A stretch of 55,184 nt of DNA from NCBI GenBank assembly GCA_035623255.1, contig DASPTU010000048.1, positions 1 through 55,184 of the forward strand. The letters are read 5' to 3'. Position numbers and translations under genes: made by a program. The notes below the pieces were generated by a model, which saw nothing but the letters and a program-made list of their open reading frames with translations, made no database searches and had not been told where the DNA came from. How positions within the stretch are numbered: the first letter of the stretch is position 1; each line of letters begins with the position of its first letter. Source of the DNA: JAFAGX01 sp035623255. GTDB taxonomy: Bacteria > Acidobacteriota > Terriglobia > Terriglobales > Acidobacteriaceae. Shown here one piece after another: positions 25,801 through 36,428 of this stretch.

Positions 25801-25980
25801 GACCAGCAATCTGGAAACGTGACTGCAATCTGCACGAATGCCGCATGTACGGCCGCAAAACCACTGACCAGCTTGCAGCAACTGGCTATCCCAGCCGGCG
25901 CCCTCGGCGATTTCTTCGGTCCGGGCACAACGGTGGGTGTTCCGTTTGCCGCGCAGATCGGGGCGCGAGTGACCTTTTAG
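22888..25980 (+). CDS. Oar-like TonB-dependent outer-membrane receptor
   Basis: The 1030-residue protein starts with a hydrophobic leader (LLWIACILWILAMLSLA), then a carboxypeptidase-regulatory-like domain (TGSLRGVVQDPSGARIPHAD, near 45-135). A plug domain contains LNNVLSVDGADNSDD, and a 22-strand-type barrel ends in AAQIGARVTF, an outer-membrane C-terminal phenylalanine. This architecture is abundant in acidobacteria and resembles Myxococcus Oar. The ligand is unknown; peptides or polysaccharides are usual guesses. GAGGAT precedes the ATG. Energy would come from a TonB protein such as the one at 10485. Confidence 0.9.
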   Translation: MFRKFPGSGPQVRFSAPSLLWIACILWILAMLSLAASGQNATGSLRGVVQDPSGARIPHADVSLHAHGSVFERGVTTNDRGEFRLDNLQPGDYQLTVKAPGFAEANTEVEPVVSSVRDYAITIQPSGGKETVEVQSRPASVTSQAVDLAGAVHQTAIISKDLDALPLVARSFANIAYLAPGTEPVEPSDPTKARITAISTGGSSGLNNVLSVDGADNSDDYIGGFLQNFSPEVIQEFSMQTAQEDADTGGTTGGSVVITTKHGVNDWHGDFAFFDRQAALNARFPIENPAPSPKEPFSRQNYVGAIGGPIEKNKLWFFAGYEFVRENASTAYSPASLTQFDALSALASEGLIAGVNSIAVPSFVSIPFRDNDASLRLDWAQSANSNWFLRVSGDSYLTHNALVQQATLPSTGLTTHNNYWNVVISNTYSFNPAWVGSLSLVASDLHLTQARNSDLGFALAFPFSSTSLTVSGFETFGDNQFATPITFFPDLRNQEKYQFRYDLSHVSGRHSPRFGINFIHEPVLSGAFPGNTETLYQFPQNPTYYLTQPRSVFTTDMQSGASTSNLGGAFSQNLQRLAFYSEDSWRVTPRLTVNYGLRYQTTFGLFEGSGRSQLQNPAYLTLQALGIPLQHGAPQDDRNQIAPRLGIAYALGSSSRTVIRAGFGMFYSDLAQNGWATAFQAVNQPVGPCNFVNVPGSYALVGSGCILGGAGAAGNLIASNYKTPSNIHVTGGIQHAFSEHWMLSADYTHQEGNHGYRAYSYASGVNLFTPLIPTSDPNYTADQASVVPNLNLFKSDNRSTYNAMMLHLQGNVSRRFTLVANYTLSRAETWGCVLGELFDYVNGVCNPLNPFGPGDYGPSGENVTHRFVLAGTLHLPGGFDLSTVTQVESARPFTITTADNSQRISVNGVPTSLDEFRGTPYIQADLRVSRPFHFHDRWSVVPFIEFFNLFNRNNPGANYVGNIASLPVPLADQQSGNVTAICTNAACTAAKPLTSLQQLAIPAGALGDFFGPGTTVGVPFAAQIGARVTF

Positions 25981-26055
25981 TGAGCAGCAGAAGGCCGGCT
26001 ATTTGAATCCTTCGCTTTGACACTACTTCCACAGAATGTTTAATCTTGGCACGGG

Positions 26056-27228
26056 ATGATAGCAAGGCTAACAGGGATAGTTGTGTTGATAGTCGCAACC
26101 TTTCCGTTCATCTATTACTTAATCTCCTTGTATAGCTCCTGGCGTTTTTTCCACGGCCAAAAGAGCAAACAGATTTCAGGCCCCGACTTCACGCCTCCGG
26201 TCAGCAATCTCAAACCTATCCGTGGCATCGATCCGGACGCTTACGAAAATTTCGCGAGCTTCTGCCGCCAGGACTATCCGGATTATGAACTGCTTTTCTG
26301 CGTGGGCGATAAGGACGATCCGGCGGTGCCGGTTCTTGAGAAACTCGCCAGGGATTTCCCGCAGCGCCAAATTCGAGTGCTCTTTGGCAGCGGCAGCAAC
26401 GCGCCAAATGACAAGGTGGCCAAACTGGCTCGGCTTGTCGGCGAGGCGCAGCATGAAGTAGTCGTCATCAACGATAGCGACGTGCGGGCACGACCCGATT
26501 ACCTCCGCACCCTGGTCGCCCCCCTGATCGATTCCCAGGTCGGCGCAGTGACGTGCCTGTATGTGCCGATCGAGGAGAAATCGTTGCCGCAAAGCCTCCA
26601 GACGATTGGCATGGTTTCTGATTTTTACCCCGGCATCCTGGTCGCACGGCAACTCGATGGCGTCAAGTTTGCCCTGGGAACGACAATCGCCACTACCCGA
26701 ACCCGGCTTGCCGGCTTTGGCGGCTATCGAGCCATTGAAAATCGCCCGGGCGATGATCTTTTGGTGGGCCGATTGATCGCGGAACAGGGCTACAAGGTTG
26801 AACTCTTACCCTATGCCATCCAGACGGTTGCCGATTACGAATCGATGCCGGACCTCCTCCACAAGCGCATGCGCTGGGTCGTAGTTATGCGACACATGCG
26901 CCCATGGGGTCATCTTGGCCTGCTGCTGACTCAGGGATTGCCTTGGTCATTGGCCGCTGTGGCGGTTCACCCCTCGTTGGGCACGGCTCTTGCCTATCTT
27001 GGCAGTTACCTGGCCCTCCGCTGCGCGATGACCTGGATCATTGGGGTTCAGGGTCTGAAGCAGAGCGTGCTTTGGAAAAAGCTTTGGCTCATCCCGGTGT
27101 GGGACGCAATGGCTTTCTGCATCTGGCTGGTCAGTTTTGGACGGAACACCGTCCGCTGGCGCGGCGGACAATACTACATCCGAGACGGGGTCCTCGTGCC
27201 CGCGGCTGCAAACACGATCAAGGACTAA
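26056..27228 (+). CDS. GT21-type glycosyltransferase, ceramide glucosyltransferase/HpnI-like
   Basis: The 390-residue enzyme has an N-terminal membrane helix and a GT-A domain with the family motifs: D in CVGDKDDPA, the metal-binding VVINDSDVRARPDYL, the acceptor/catalytic aspartates in NRPGDDLLVGRL, and the QxxRW-type HKRMRWVVVMRHMRPWGH. C-terminal membrane helices follow. Relatives add a sugar to ceramide or, as HpnI, N-acetylglucosamine to a hopanoid. No hopanoid gene is present in the window, so the lipid acceptor is open. It converges on the SQD1-like gene with 15 bases between stops. Confidence 0.85.
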   Translation: MIARLTGIVVLIVATFPFIYYLISLYSSWRFFHGQKSKQISGPDFTPPVSNLKPIRGIDPDAYENFASFCRQDYPDYELLFCVGDKDDPAVPVLEKLARDFPQRQIRVLFGSGSNAPNDKVAKLARLVGEAQHEVVVINDSDVRARPDYLRTLVAPLIDSQVGAVTCLYVPIEEKSLPQSLQTIGMVSDFYPGILVARQLDGVKFALGTTIATTRTRLAGFGGYRAIENRPGDDLLVGRLIAEQGYKVELLPYAIQTVADYESMPDLLHKRMRWVVVMRHMRPWGHLGLLLTQGLPWSLAAVAVHPSLGTALAYLGSYLALRCAMTWIIGVQGLKQSVLWKKLWLIPVWDAMAFCIWLVSFGRNTVRWRGGQYYIRDGVLVPAAANTIKD

Positions 27229-27243
27229 TCCCCGGCCAGGCCG

Positions 27244-28548
27244 TTACGGTTTGCTGTACTCAACCTCGGGCTTCGATCGCGCTGAGCTGCGCCGGCCATT
27301 TCGTCCGTTTCGTTTCGCCGACCCCACAGTTTCAAGATCCGCCTCAAGCGCCTCAATCGTGCTCACCTCTGCAGCCTGCGGTTGACGATCATTGCGCGCC
27401 TGCCGCCAGTTCACTTTCGGCATCATCATCGAAACATCGACGCGATCTCGATATCGCATGGCGATGTTCATCAGCGAATCAAGCAGCGAATCCGACAGTA
27501 GGTGTGGTACCAGACCGAGTTCGATCAGCTTTGAGTGCTTCGCGTTGTAATAGTGCTCCTCAGCTTCCACCCGCGGGTCGGGAATGTGATCGACCTCGAC
27601 GCGCAATCCCAGTTTCTCGCCCGCCGTCTTCACCATATGCGCCAGGTCAAGAACCGAGAACTGCTCGGTGAACTGATTGAATACGCGGAATTCGCCTTTC
27701 TTCGCAGGGTTGAGACATGCGATCTCGATACAGCGCACGGTGTCCCGAATGTCGAGGAAGCCGCGGGTCTGTCCCCCTTTTCCGTAGACCGTGAGCGGCA
27801 TTCCAATCGCCGCCTGCACACAAAACCGGTTCAAAACCGTGCCAAACACCTCGTCGTAATCGAAACGATTGATCAAGGCCTCGTCCATGGCGACTTCATC
27901 CGTCATCGTTCCGTAGACCACGCCCTGATTCAGATCGGTCGCGCGCAAGCCCCAGATCTTGCACGTGAACATGATGTTGTGGCTGTCGTGGACTTTCGAA
28001 AGATGATAGAAGGAGCCGGGCTGCTTGGGATAGGGGAGCACATCCTTGCGCCCGTTGTGCTCAATCGTGATGTACCCTTCCTCGATATCAATGTTGGGAG
28101 TGCCGTATTCGCCCATGGTTCCCAGCTTGATCAGGTGGCAGTCAGGCGCAAATTCCCGCAGAGCAAACAGAAGATTCAACGTTCCGACCACATTGTTGAC
28201 CTGTGTGAAAACCGCGTGCTTGCGGTCGATCATGGAATATGGGGCAGCGCGCTGTTCGGCGAAGTGGACGACAGCGTCGGGGTCGAATTCCCTGAGGGCT
28301 GAGGAAAGAAAATCGTAGTCCATCACATCGCCCACAAAGAGTTCGATGTGCTTTCCGGTGAGCGCCTGCCAGACTTTGAGACGCTCGGAAAGTGGACGAA
28401 TCGGGGTCAGGGTCTCCGCGCCGATCTCGTGGTCCCACTGCCGCCGGATGAAATTGTCGAGTATGGCAACGGAATGCCCTTTGTTCGACAGGTACAGCGC
28501 GGTGGCCCAGCCGCAGTACCCATCACCACCCAGAACAGCAATTCTCAT
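27244..28548 (-). CDS. sqdB: UDP-sulfoquinovose synthase-like epimerase (SQD1/SqdB)
   Basis: The protein matches SQD1, which makes UDP-sulfoquinovose from UDP-glucose and sulfite for sulfolipid synthesis. The first 390 of 434 residues carry MRIAVLGGDGYCGWATALYL (NAD-binding), HFAEQRAAPYSMID, the catalytic LGTMGEYGTPN and YHLSKVHDSHN (Thr, Tyr, Lys), and RATDLNQGVVYG. About 45 C-terminal residues form a basic low-complexity tail (KRNGRNGRRSSARSK). AAGGAGGGG precedes the ATG. The usual partner glycosyltransferase (SqdX/SqdD) is not recognised next to it, but two other glycosyltransferases are. Confidence 0.87.
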   Translation of the reverse strand: MRIAVLGGDGYCGWATALYLSNKGHSVAILDNFIRRQWDHEIGAETLTPIRPLSERLKVWQALTGKHIELFVGDVMDYDFLSSALREFDPDAVVHFAEQRAAPYSMIDRKHAVFTQVNNVVGTLNLLFALREFAPDCHLIKLGTMGEYGTPNIDIEEGYITIEHNGRKDVLPYPKQPGSFYHLSKVHDSHNIMFTCKIWGLRATDLNQGVVYGTMTDEVAMDEALINRFDYDEVFGTVLNRFCVQAAIGMPLTVYGKGGQTRGFLDIRDTVRCIEIACLNPAKKGEFRVFNQFTEQFSVLDLAHMVKTAGEKLGLRVEVDHIPDPRVEAEEHYYNAKHSKLIELGLVPHLLSDSLLDSLMNIAMRYRDRVDVSMMMPKVNWRQARNDRQPQAAEVSTIEALEADLETVGSAKRNGRNGRRSSARSKPEVEYSKP

Positions 28549-28670
28549 TGCCCCTCCTTAGATGTGGAACTTAGATACCCTGGGAATGCATTTGATGCTA
28601 ATGCCGCTCGAGATATAACTGATTCAAATATCGCTACCAATTCGAAGTGCTTGGGATACCAACGAATCAT
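28545..28670 (-). CDS. Possible small ORF between glycosyltransferase and sqdB
   Basis: A 41-codon frame (MIRWYPKHFELVAIFESVIS and onward) fills the 144-base gap between the glycosyltransferase stop and the sqdB start and overlaps the latter by four bases. No strong ribosome site precedes it and I recognise no family. It may be a coupled leader peptide or chance. Confidence 0.2.
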   Translation of the reverse strand: MIRWYPKHFELVAIFESVISRAALASNAFPGYLSSTSKEGQ

Positions 28671-28692
28671 TCTATCGTAAGCCCCGCTGCCG

Positions 28693-30594
28693 TCAGGAGA
28701 AATGCCTTCGGAATGCAATACTAACGGTCTGGGCGGCATATCCTGCAATTGGATGGTTTGTCAAGATAGTTTTTCCTCCGCTGCGGGTCACCACGAAAAC
28801 CTCGTCATGTCCCACCAGCTTGCCCAGTTGGGGAACGTCGCCGTCTTTAGCGACCATGTAAACCCGTTGGGGGTCCGACCAAAGACGCTGGAATCTTGAG
28901 TTATCGATAAACACATCCGGTACTCCGGGAGCGTACCCGCCATATTCCAGATTCATGAAGCGGCCGTTCAACAGCAACGCTGAACGGTTGGTATAAAAGA
29001 AAATCGAAGAGAAGGTGTAGTAATGATGATTGATGACCAGCGTCCCGGGAGGTGACTTCTCCAGTACTTCCGCTAGCGGCCGGGAAGAAAGATAAGGGTC
29101 GAAAGCCACCATGGCCACCCGGGCCGCGTGCAAAAAAAGCACCATCATCACCGTCGCCGCGAACACGGCTCGTCTGGTGCTCGCTTTGAAAGCTCCCACC
29201 GCACCAACACCGAAGGCCGCTGCGGCAAGCGCAAGCGGAAATCGGAGATGAGCGAAGGATGCCAGCGTCAAATCCTCCATGTGCCCGAGCGACAGTTTGT
29301 AGGCGCTGGGATGCTGCGTAAGGACGGAGTAAATGTCTCCGGTTGTCGGAAACTTCCGGCTTAGGACTACAAGAACGATGGCAGCAGTTGCTGCCAGGGC
29401 GGCAATGAGAGACAAGGCGCGAGTTCCGCGTTTTATCCATTTGCCGCCGGCCACAATGGCGGAGCCGAGCAGCAGGGCAAAACCGGGATAGGCCGGCATT
29501 GAGTAGTATTCCTGAGTAGTTGAGAACGTGAAAAATACCAGGATGAAACCCACCCAACAAAGCGCGAGCAGCCGCGTGCGCCCAGCCCGATCCACCGGCT
29601 TGAATGACAGCTTTGTTAGGCCCCCAAGATAGACACTCCAGGGGAACAGCCACAAAAGATGAAAGAGCCAGAAATACAGGCGCGGCACCGTGTCATAGTC
29701 GCGCGGATAGCGCAAGTTTAAAAAGCGTAGAAGCTGCTCATTAATGAAGAAGAACCAGAGAAAACCGTGGTATTGGCCGGGGCCACTGTGCAGCGTGAAG
29801 GCAAAATACGGGGGATTCCGTAATGTCGCGAGCACATGCCAGGGAGCCGCAATTGCCAGCACAATTAACGTGCCCGTAAACGGATGGAGCCGCTTCCATG
29901 TCGAGGCCGAGAACAGCTGATGTGTCGCATATAGGTAGATAAGCCCTGCGGCAATTGGAAACACGATCCCAATCAGGCTTTTCAGCAATAATCCCAGACC
30001 CAGATTCAGTGCCAGGACGGCTGCCCAGAACCTTGGATAAAATTCTTCTTCATCCAGCGCGCGCAGGAAAGCCCACATTGCCAACGCCACCGTGAGAGTC
30101 AAGATCACGTCGGGAATAAGGATTCTCGTGAACAAAAACAGGCCGGTGCATGTGGCCATGCACAACCCGGCATAAAGGCCGGCCCGCCGCCCGAAAGCCC
30201 AGATTCCGAACGCAGCAGTTGCCCAACAAAGAGCGATTGCTGACAATGCGATCGGAATGCGAGCTGCCCAGTCATGTACTCCGAAAACGATGTAAGACAC
30301 GGCGATGAGCCAGTAGACGAGCGGCGCTTTCTCCAGGTACACCACCCCATCGAGTCGGGCCGTCACCCAGTCTCCCGACGCCAGCATGTTGCGCGCGATC
30401 TGCGCCTGCACGGCGTCAACATCGTCCATGAGCGAGGGCGGAGAGATGATGCAGCCCAGGTAGACTGCGGCCGCAACCAGCAGGACGGCTAAATATACGT
30501 GCCAGTTTTTTCCTGGACCAGTTCCTTCATTGCAGCGGATGCAACCTGAATCCCCCACTTTTTCATCCAGAGAAACAGGACCATTAATCCCCAT
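28693..30594 (-). CDS. ArnT/PMT-like GT-C membrane glycosyltransferase
   Basis: The 633-residue protein has about 12 membrane helices and the GT-C signature near its start: an acidic pair in PPSLMDDVDAVQAQIARNML, followed by LDGVVYLEKAPLVYWLIAVS, as in ArnT-like lipid-linked sugar transferases (GT83). A soluble C-terminal domain follows (STRRAVFAATVMMVLFLHAA, then YYTFSSIFFYTNRSALLLNG). It probably moves a sugar from a polyprenyl carrier to a lipid or glycan on the periplasmic side. The first ATG overlaps the end of asnB by 106 bases; the next ATG would cut the first helix, so the start is uncertain. Confidence 0.82.
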   Translation of the reverse strand: MGINGPVSLDEKVGDSGCIRCNEGTGPGKNWHVYLAVLLVAAAVYLGCIISPPSLMDDVDAVQAQIARNMLASGDWVTARLDGVVYLEKAPLVYWLIAVSYIVFGVHDWAARIPIALSAIALCWATAAFGIWAFGRRAGLYAGLCMATCTGLFLFTRILIPDVILTLTVALAMWAFLRALDEEEFYPRFWAAVLALNLGLGLLLKSLIGIVFPIAAGLIYLYATHQLFSASTWKRLHPFTGTLIVLAIAAPWHVLATLRNPPYFAFTLHSGPGQYHGFLWFFFINEQLLRFLNLRYPRDYDTVPRLYFWLFHLLWLFPWSVYLGGLTKLSFKPVDRAGRTRLLALCWVGFILVFFTFSTTQEYYSMPAYPGFALLLGSAIVAGGKWIKRGTRALSLIAALAATAAIVLVVLSRKFPTTGDIYSVLTQHPSAYKLSLGHMEDLTLASFAHLRFPLALAAAAFGVGAVGAFKASTRRAVFAATVMMVLFLHAARVAMVAFDPYLSSRPLAEVLEKSPPGTLVINHHYYTFSSIFFYTNRSALLLNGRFMNLEYGGYAPGVPDVFIDNSRFQRLWSDPQRVYMVAKDGDVPQLGKLVGHDEVFVVTRSGGKTILTNHPIAGYAAQTVSIAFRRHFS

Positions 30595-32405
30595 AAGTGA
30601 TATCCAACATTTGTGCGCCTCTCCAGGTGGTGCTGTAGGTAGGTCCTGATCGCAGCAGGGTGGAACAGACCGGCATACTCGGCAGCGCCCGCTGTTACCG
30701 TTTCCACGAGCAGCGAACGCAGGGGCCCCCGCAACCAGTCGTGGGCTGGAATATCGAATCCGATCTTCTTGCGCTTGAGAATCGAATCTGGCAGCTTGCC
30801 TTTCATCAATTCTTTTAGAACCACTTTCTGCTCGGAGCCGCGAATCTTCAAGCTCACCGGCAAGGATGCGCTGAATTCCACGATTCGATGATCCAGAAAC
30901 GGCGGCCGAACTTCGAGCGAATGAGCCATGCTCATGCGATCGGTCTTGGTGAGGATGTCATCGGGCAAAAAGTACTTCTGATCGAACCAGAGGAACGGAG
31001 ACAAATCGTCTCCGGTGCGAATCAAGCTCCTGAGTTCGCGCAGCGTGCGGTGCAGCGCACCTGGAACGCGATGCTCCAACAGATGGTGCTTTTCCGCATC
31101 CGAGAAAGTTCCATTCCAGTGGACGTGGGCCCGATCTGGGCTCATGAGCGAACCTTCCAAAAACCGCGTCGCTTTGTATTCGAAGCCGATCTTCTCGTCG
31201 GACACCGGCCAATGCCGTAATGTACCCAGACCTAGCCGGAGCAGCGTTCCCGGTAACCGCTGCATCGGCTTCGCAAGCTGGTTAGCACGGTGGGTCAGAT
31301 ATCCGGCAAAAATTTCGTCGGCACCCTCCCCGCTCAGGCTCACGGTCGTTCTTGTCTTGCTTAATTTGGATAAGAACCACACGGGCAGGGCGCCTGCGTC
31401 GGCGCTGGGCTCGTCGGAGTAATACGCAAACTCTTCAATTGCTCCTTCGAGATCAATTTCGGGGTTAAGATCGAGCTGTTCATGCTCGGTTTCGTAATGA
31501 TTCGCGACCTGCCGGATGTAGTCGCTCTCATCGAAGCTGCGGCCACGAAATGAAATCGAGAACGTCTTGAGCCGCGAGCTCGATTCGGTGGCCGCATAGT
31601 GCAGGATCGTCGAGGAATCGATGCCCCCGCTCAGCCACATTCCCAGCGGCACATCCGAGATCAGGTGTTCGCGAATCGACTGCCGCAGCAGCGAATCGAG
31701 TTCCTCTTTGGCGTCTTCCAACGTGCGCTCATGCGGCGCAGGAACCGGCAGCGTCCAGTAGGCATTCGTCGAGATCTGGCCGTCGCGCCACTCGAGCCAC
31801 TGTCCCGGAGGAAGCTTTTCGATGCCTTCGACCAGAGTCCACGGACTCGGAACATAGTTCATCGAAAGATAGCAATCCAGCCCCTCCAGACTTAACCTGC
31901 GCTCAATTTCCGGATGAACGAAAATGGCCTTCAGCTCTGAACCAAAGAAGAGATCTTCCCCATTACGCGCAAAAAAGAGAGGCTTGATGCCCATGCGATC
32001 GCGGGCCAGCACCAGGCGATGGTCCCGCTCCGTCCAGAGTGCAATCGCAAACATTCCCCGCAGCCGGGAGAAGCAGGCTGTGTCCCATTCCAGAAAAGCG
32101 TGCAGAACGGTTTCCGTGTCGCAGTGCGAAACAAAACGGTGTCCCAGCTTCTCCAGTTCCGCACGCAGCTCGAGATGGTTGTAGATTTCACCATTGAAGA
32201 CGATGGTCGTGCCCGCCGCGCTGATCGGTTGATCGCCCGAGCCCAGATCGATGATTTTCAGCCGCGTTGCCCCCAGCGACGCGGTTTTCGACTCAAACAC
32301 ACCTTGCTGGTCCGGCCCACGGTGGATGAGCGTAGAAGTAGCGCTCCGAATACGCTCAGGATTGGGAATCCAATTTTTATGTGTAAAACCGGCTATGCCA
32401 CACAA
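30489..32405 (-). CDS. asnB: Asparagine synthase (glutamine-hydrolysing)
   Basis: The 638-residue enzyme begins MCGIAGF, with Cys2 as glutaminase nucleophile, followed by HRGPDQQG, FNGEIYNH and DTETVLHAFLEW in the glutaminase domain. The synthetase domain has PLGMWLSGGIDSSTI (ATP pyrophosphatase loop), SLSGEGADEIFAGY and DRMSMAHSLEVRPPFLDHR. The start is a TTG, fixed because Cys2 must be N-terminal. AsnB paralogues of this length often sit in polysaccharide loci, where they may amidate sugars or peptides, so its place beside glycosyltransferase and sqdB genes may be meaningful. Confidence 0.92.
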   Translation of the reverse strand: MCGIAGFTHKNWIPNPERIRSATSTLIHRGPDQQGVFESKTASLGATRLKIIDLGSGDQPISAAGTTIVFNGEIYNHLELRAELEKLGHRFVSHCDTETVLHAFLEWDTACFSRLRGMFAIALWTERDHRLVLARDRMGIKPLFFARNGEDLFFGSELKAIFVHPEIERRLSLEGLDCYLSMNYVPSPWTLVEGIEKLPPGQWLEWRDGQISTNAYWTLPVPAPHERTLEDAKEELDSLLRQSIREHLISDVPLGMWLSGGIDSSTILHYAATESSSRLKTFSISFRGRSFDESDYIRQVANHYETEHEQLDLNPEIDLEGAIEEFAYYSDEPSADAGALPVWFLSKLSKTRTTVSLSGEGADEIFAGYLTHRANQLAKPMQRLPGTLLRLGLGTLRHWPVSDEKIGFEYKATRFLEGSLMSPDRAHVHWNGTFSDAEKHHLLEHRVPGALHRTLRELRSLIRTGDDLSPFLWFDQKYFLPDDILTKTDRMSMAHSLEVRPPFLDHRIVEFSASLPVSLKIRGSEQKVVLKELMKGKLPDSILKRKKIGFDIPAHDWLRGPLRSLLVETVTAGAAEYAGLFHPAAIRTYLQHHLERRTNVGYHLWGLMVLFLWMKKWGIQVASAAMKELVQEKTGTYI

Positions 32406-32572
32406 TGTGGTACACGTCTCCGATAGCGAGGGCTCCAGGAAACACGAATTCTCGCTGCGTCACCCTAGACACAGATGCTACTGATTCGTCCTATTATCCA
32501 CTATTTAGGAGTCGGATGCTCGTTTTCGCGCCGAATGTCGCATTGAATCAGCCCCGGTGTACACTCTCGGCC

Positions 32573-32986
32573 ATGAAGCCTTGCCGCAAGTGCGGACATA
32601 ACGTCTCCGAGCAAGCCGTGTTCTGCCCAAACTGCGGCGAGCCTTATCCCGCAAGAGACCAATCCGGCGGGCGCGGATTCGAATACAAGTCGGAAGCCAA
32701 CCTTTTCGGTCTTCCCTGGCTGCACATTTCCTTCAAATATCGTCCTGACCGCAGGCCGGTTCCGGCCAAAGGCATCATCGCCATCGGACAGTTCGCCTTC
32801 GGCGTGATCACCATCTCGCAATTCGGGATCGGCGTATTCAGCATCAGTCAATTCACCATCGCTGGTTCAGCCCTTGCTCAGTTCGCGCTGGCCTATAACC
32901 TGATCGCACAATTTGGAATCTTCCTCCATCAAGGACGCGGGCAGCTTGTCATCAGCCTGGCCCAACTCCTGCGCTATCTTTCCTGA
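32573..32986 (+). CDS. Zinc-ribbon protein with five 10-residue QF repeats
   Basis: The 137-residue protein opens with a zinc ribbon (CRKCGHNVSEQAVFCPNCG, residues 4-22). After GLPWLHISFKYRPD it carries a regular repeat with period ten at residues 71-120 (IGQFAFGVIT, ISQFGIGVFS, ISQFTIAGSA, LAQFALAYNL, IAQFGIFLHQ). The series is hydrophobic with glutamine-phenylalanine at fixed positions, suggesting a short beta-solenoid or a membrane hairpin. Function is unknown. The ATG at 32573 is chosen because the zinc ribbon begins there; the frame is open further upstream but without a ribosome site. Confidence 0.72.
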   Translation: MKPCRKCGHNVSEQAVFCPNCGEPYPARDQSGGRGFEYKSEANLFGLPWLHISFKYRPDRRPVPAKGIIAIGQFAFGVITISQFGIGVFSISQFTIAGSALAQFALAYNLIAQFGIFLHQGRGQLVISLAQLLRYLS

Positions 32987-33012
32987 GTCAACATCCGCAT
33001 CTCTCATCTACT

Positions 33013-33078
33013 GTCATCCTGAGGAGCCAGATGTCCGTCGCTCGCGAAGGACATCGCGACAAAGAATCTATGCATTTA
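33013..33078 (+). repeat. GTCATCCTGAG-type dispersed repeat
   Basis: GTCATCCTGAG (33013-33023) is followed by a hairpin, GATGTCC (33030-33036) with GGACATC (33049-33055), and the trailer GCGACAAAGAATCTATGC. The first 11 bases are the complement of the motif at 4124 and 8722. It lies just downstream of the zinc-ribbon gene. Confidence 0.55.
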
Positions 33079-33087
33079 GAAGGACCC

Positions 33088-33160
33088 GTGGAAGGGCACG
33101 GCTTCAGCCGTGCCAAATACGGCCAGAAACCGAGACCACGCGCCAATGCGGCGCAACTAC
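33088..33160 (+). repeat. Composite dispersed repeat, copy 3
   Basis: The hairpin GGCACGGCT, TC, AGCCGTGCC (33095-33114) is followed by CGCGCCAATGCGGCGC at 33139-33154 and AACTACC, 44 bases from hairpin start to second part as in copy 2. Bases 33088-33114 are identical to 222-196 on the minus strand. Together with the preceding repeat and the two palindromes it fills the 394-base gap between the zinc-ribbon gene and nrdJ; I see no gene there. Confidence 0.75.
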
Positions 33161-33263
33161 CAATTGCATCGGATCACGGATTGGCCGTGGAGCCAGCTCC
33201 AGAAATTCCCTGATAGGCGAAGCTGGTGTGGTCAAGATAGCAATAGAGGCTTAACCAGCATTT

Positions 33264-33291
33264 CGCGAGAAGGTATATATACCTTCTCGCG
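33264..33291. repeat. 28-bp perfect palindrome A
   Basis: CGCGAGAAGGTATA is followed at once by its exact reverse complement. It shares the 12-base core GGTATATATACC with palindrome B, but the outer eight bases differ. No T-run follows on either strand, so it is not a standard intrinsic terminator, although it lies between the ends of two convergent genes. Confidence 0.9.
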
Positions 33292-33352
33292 TTATGTCGA
33301 ATCTGGCGCTAAGGCATGAGGAATGTTTAAGATACTCGATTAGATAAGCTGG

Positions 33353-33380
33353 TATCACTTGGTATATATACCAAGTGATA
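33353..33380. repeat. 28-bp perfect palindrome B
   Basis: TATCACTTGGTATA is followed by its exact reverse complement. It begins at the base directly after the nrdJ stop codon on the minus strand. The core GGTATATATACC is the same as in palindrome A, 61 bases away, with different arms. An additional inverted pair, ACCAGC (33254-33259) and GCTGGT (33348-33353), brackets palindrome A and touches this one. Confidence 0.9.

Positions 33381-36428
<3,048 letters not shown>

Noticed and set aside
26904..27671. 255-codon open frame on the plus strand
   Set aside because: It overlaps the end of the GT21 gene in another frame and runs antisense into sqdB. No domain.
33264..33291. Standard rho-independent terminator
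   Set aside because: The stem is strong but no T-run follows on either strand.
33264..33380. Chromosome dimer resolution (dif) site
   Set aside because: Both palindromes have the dif length of 28 bp, but they are perfectly symmetrical, occur twice, and lack the conserved TTATGTTAA-type XerD arm.
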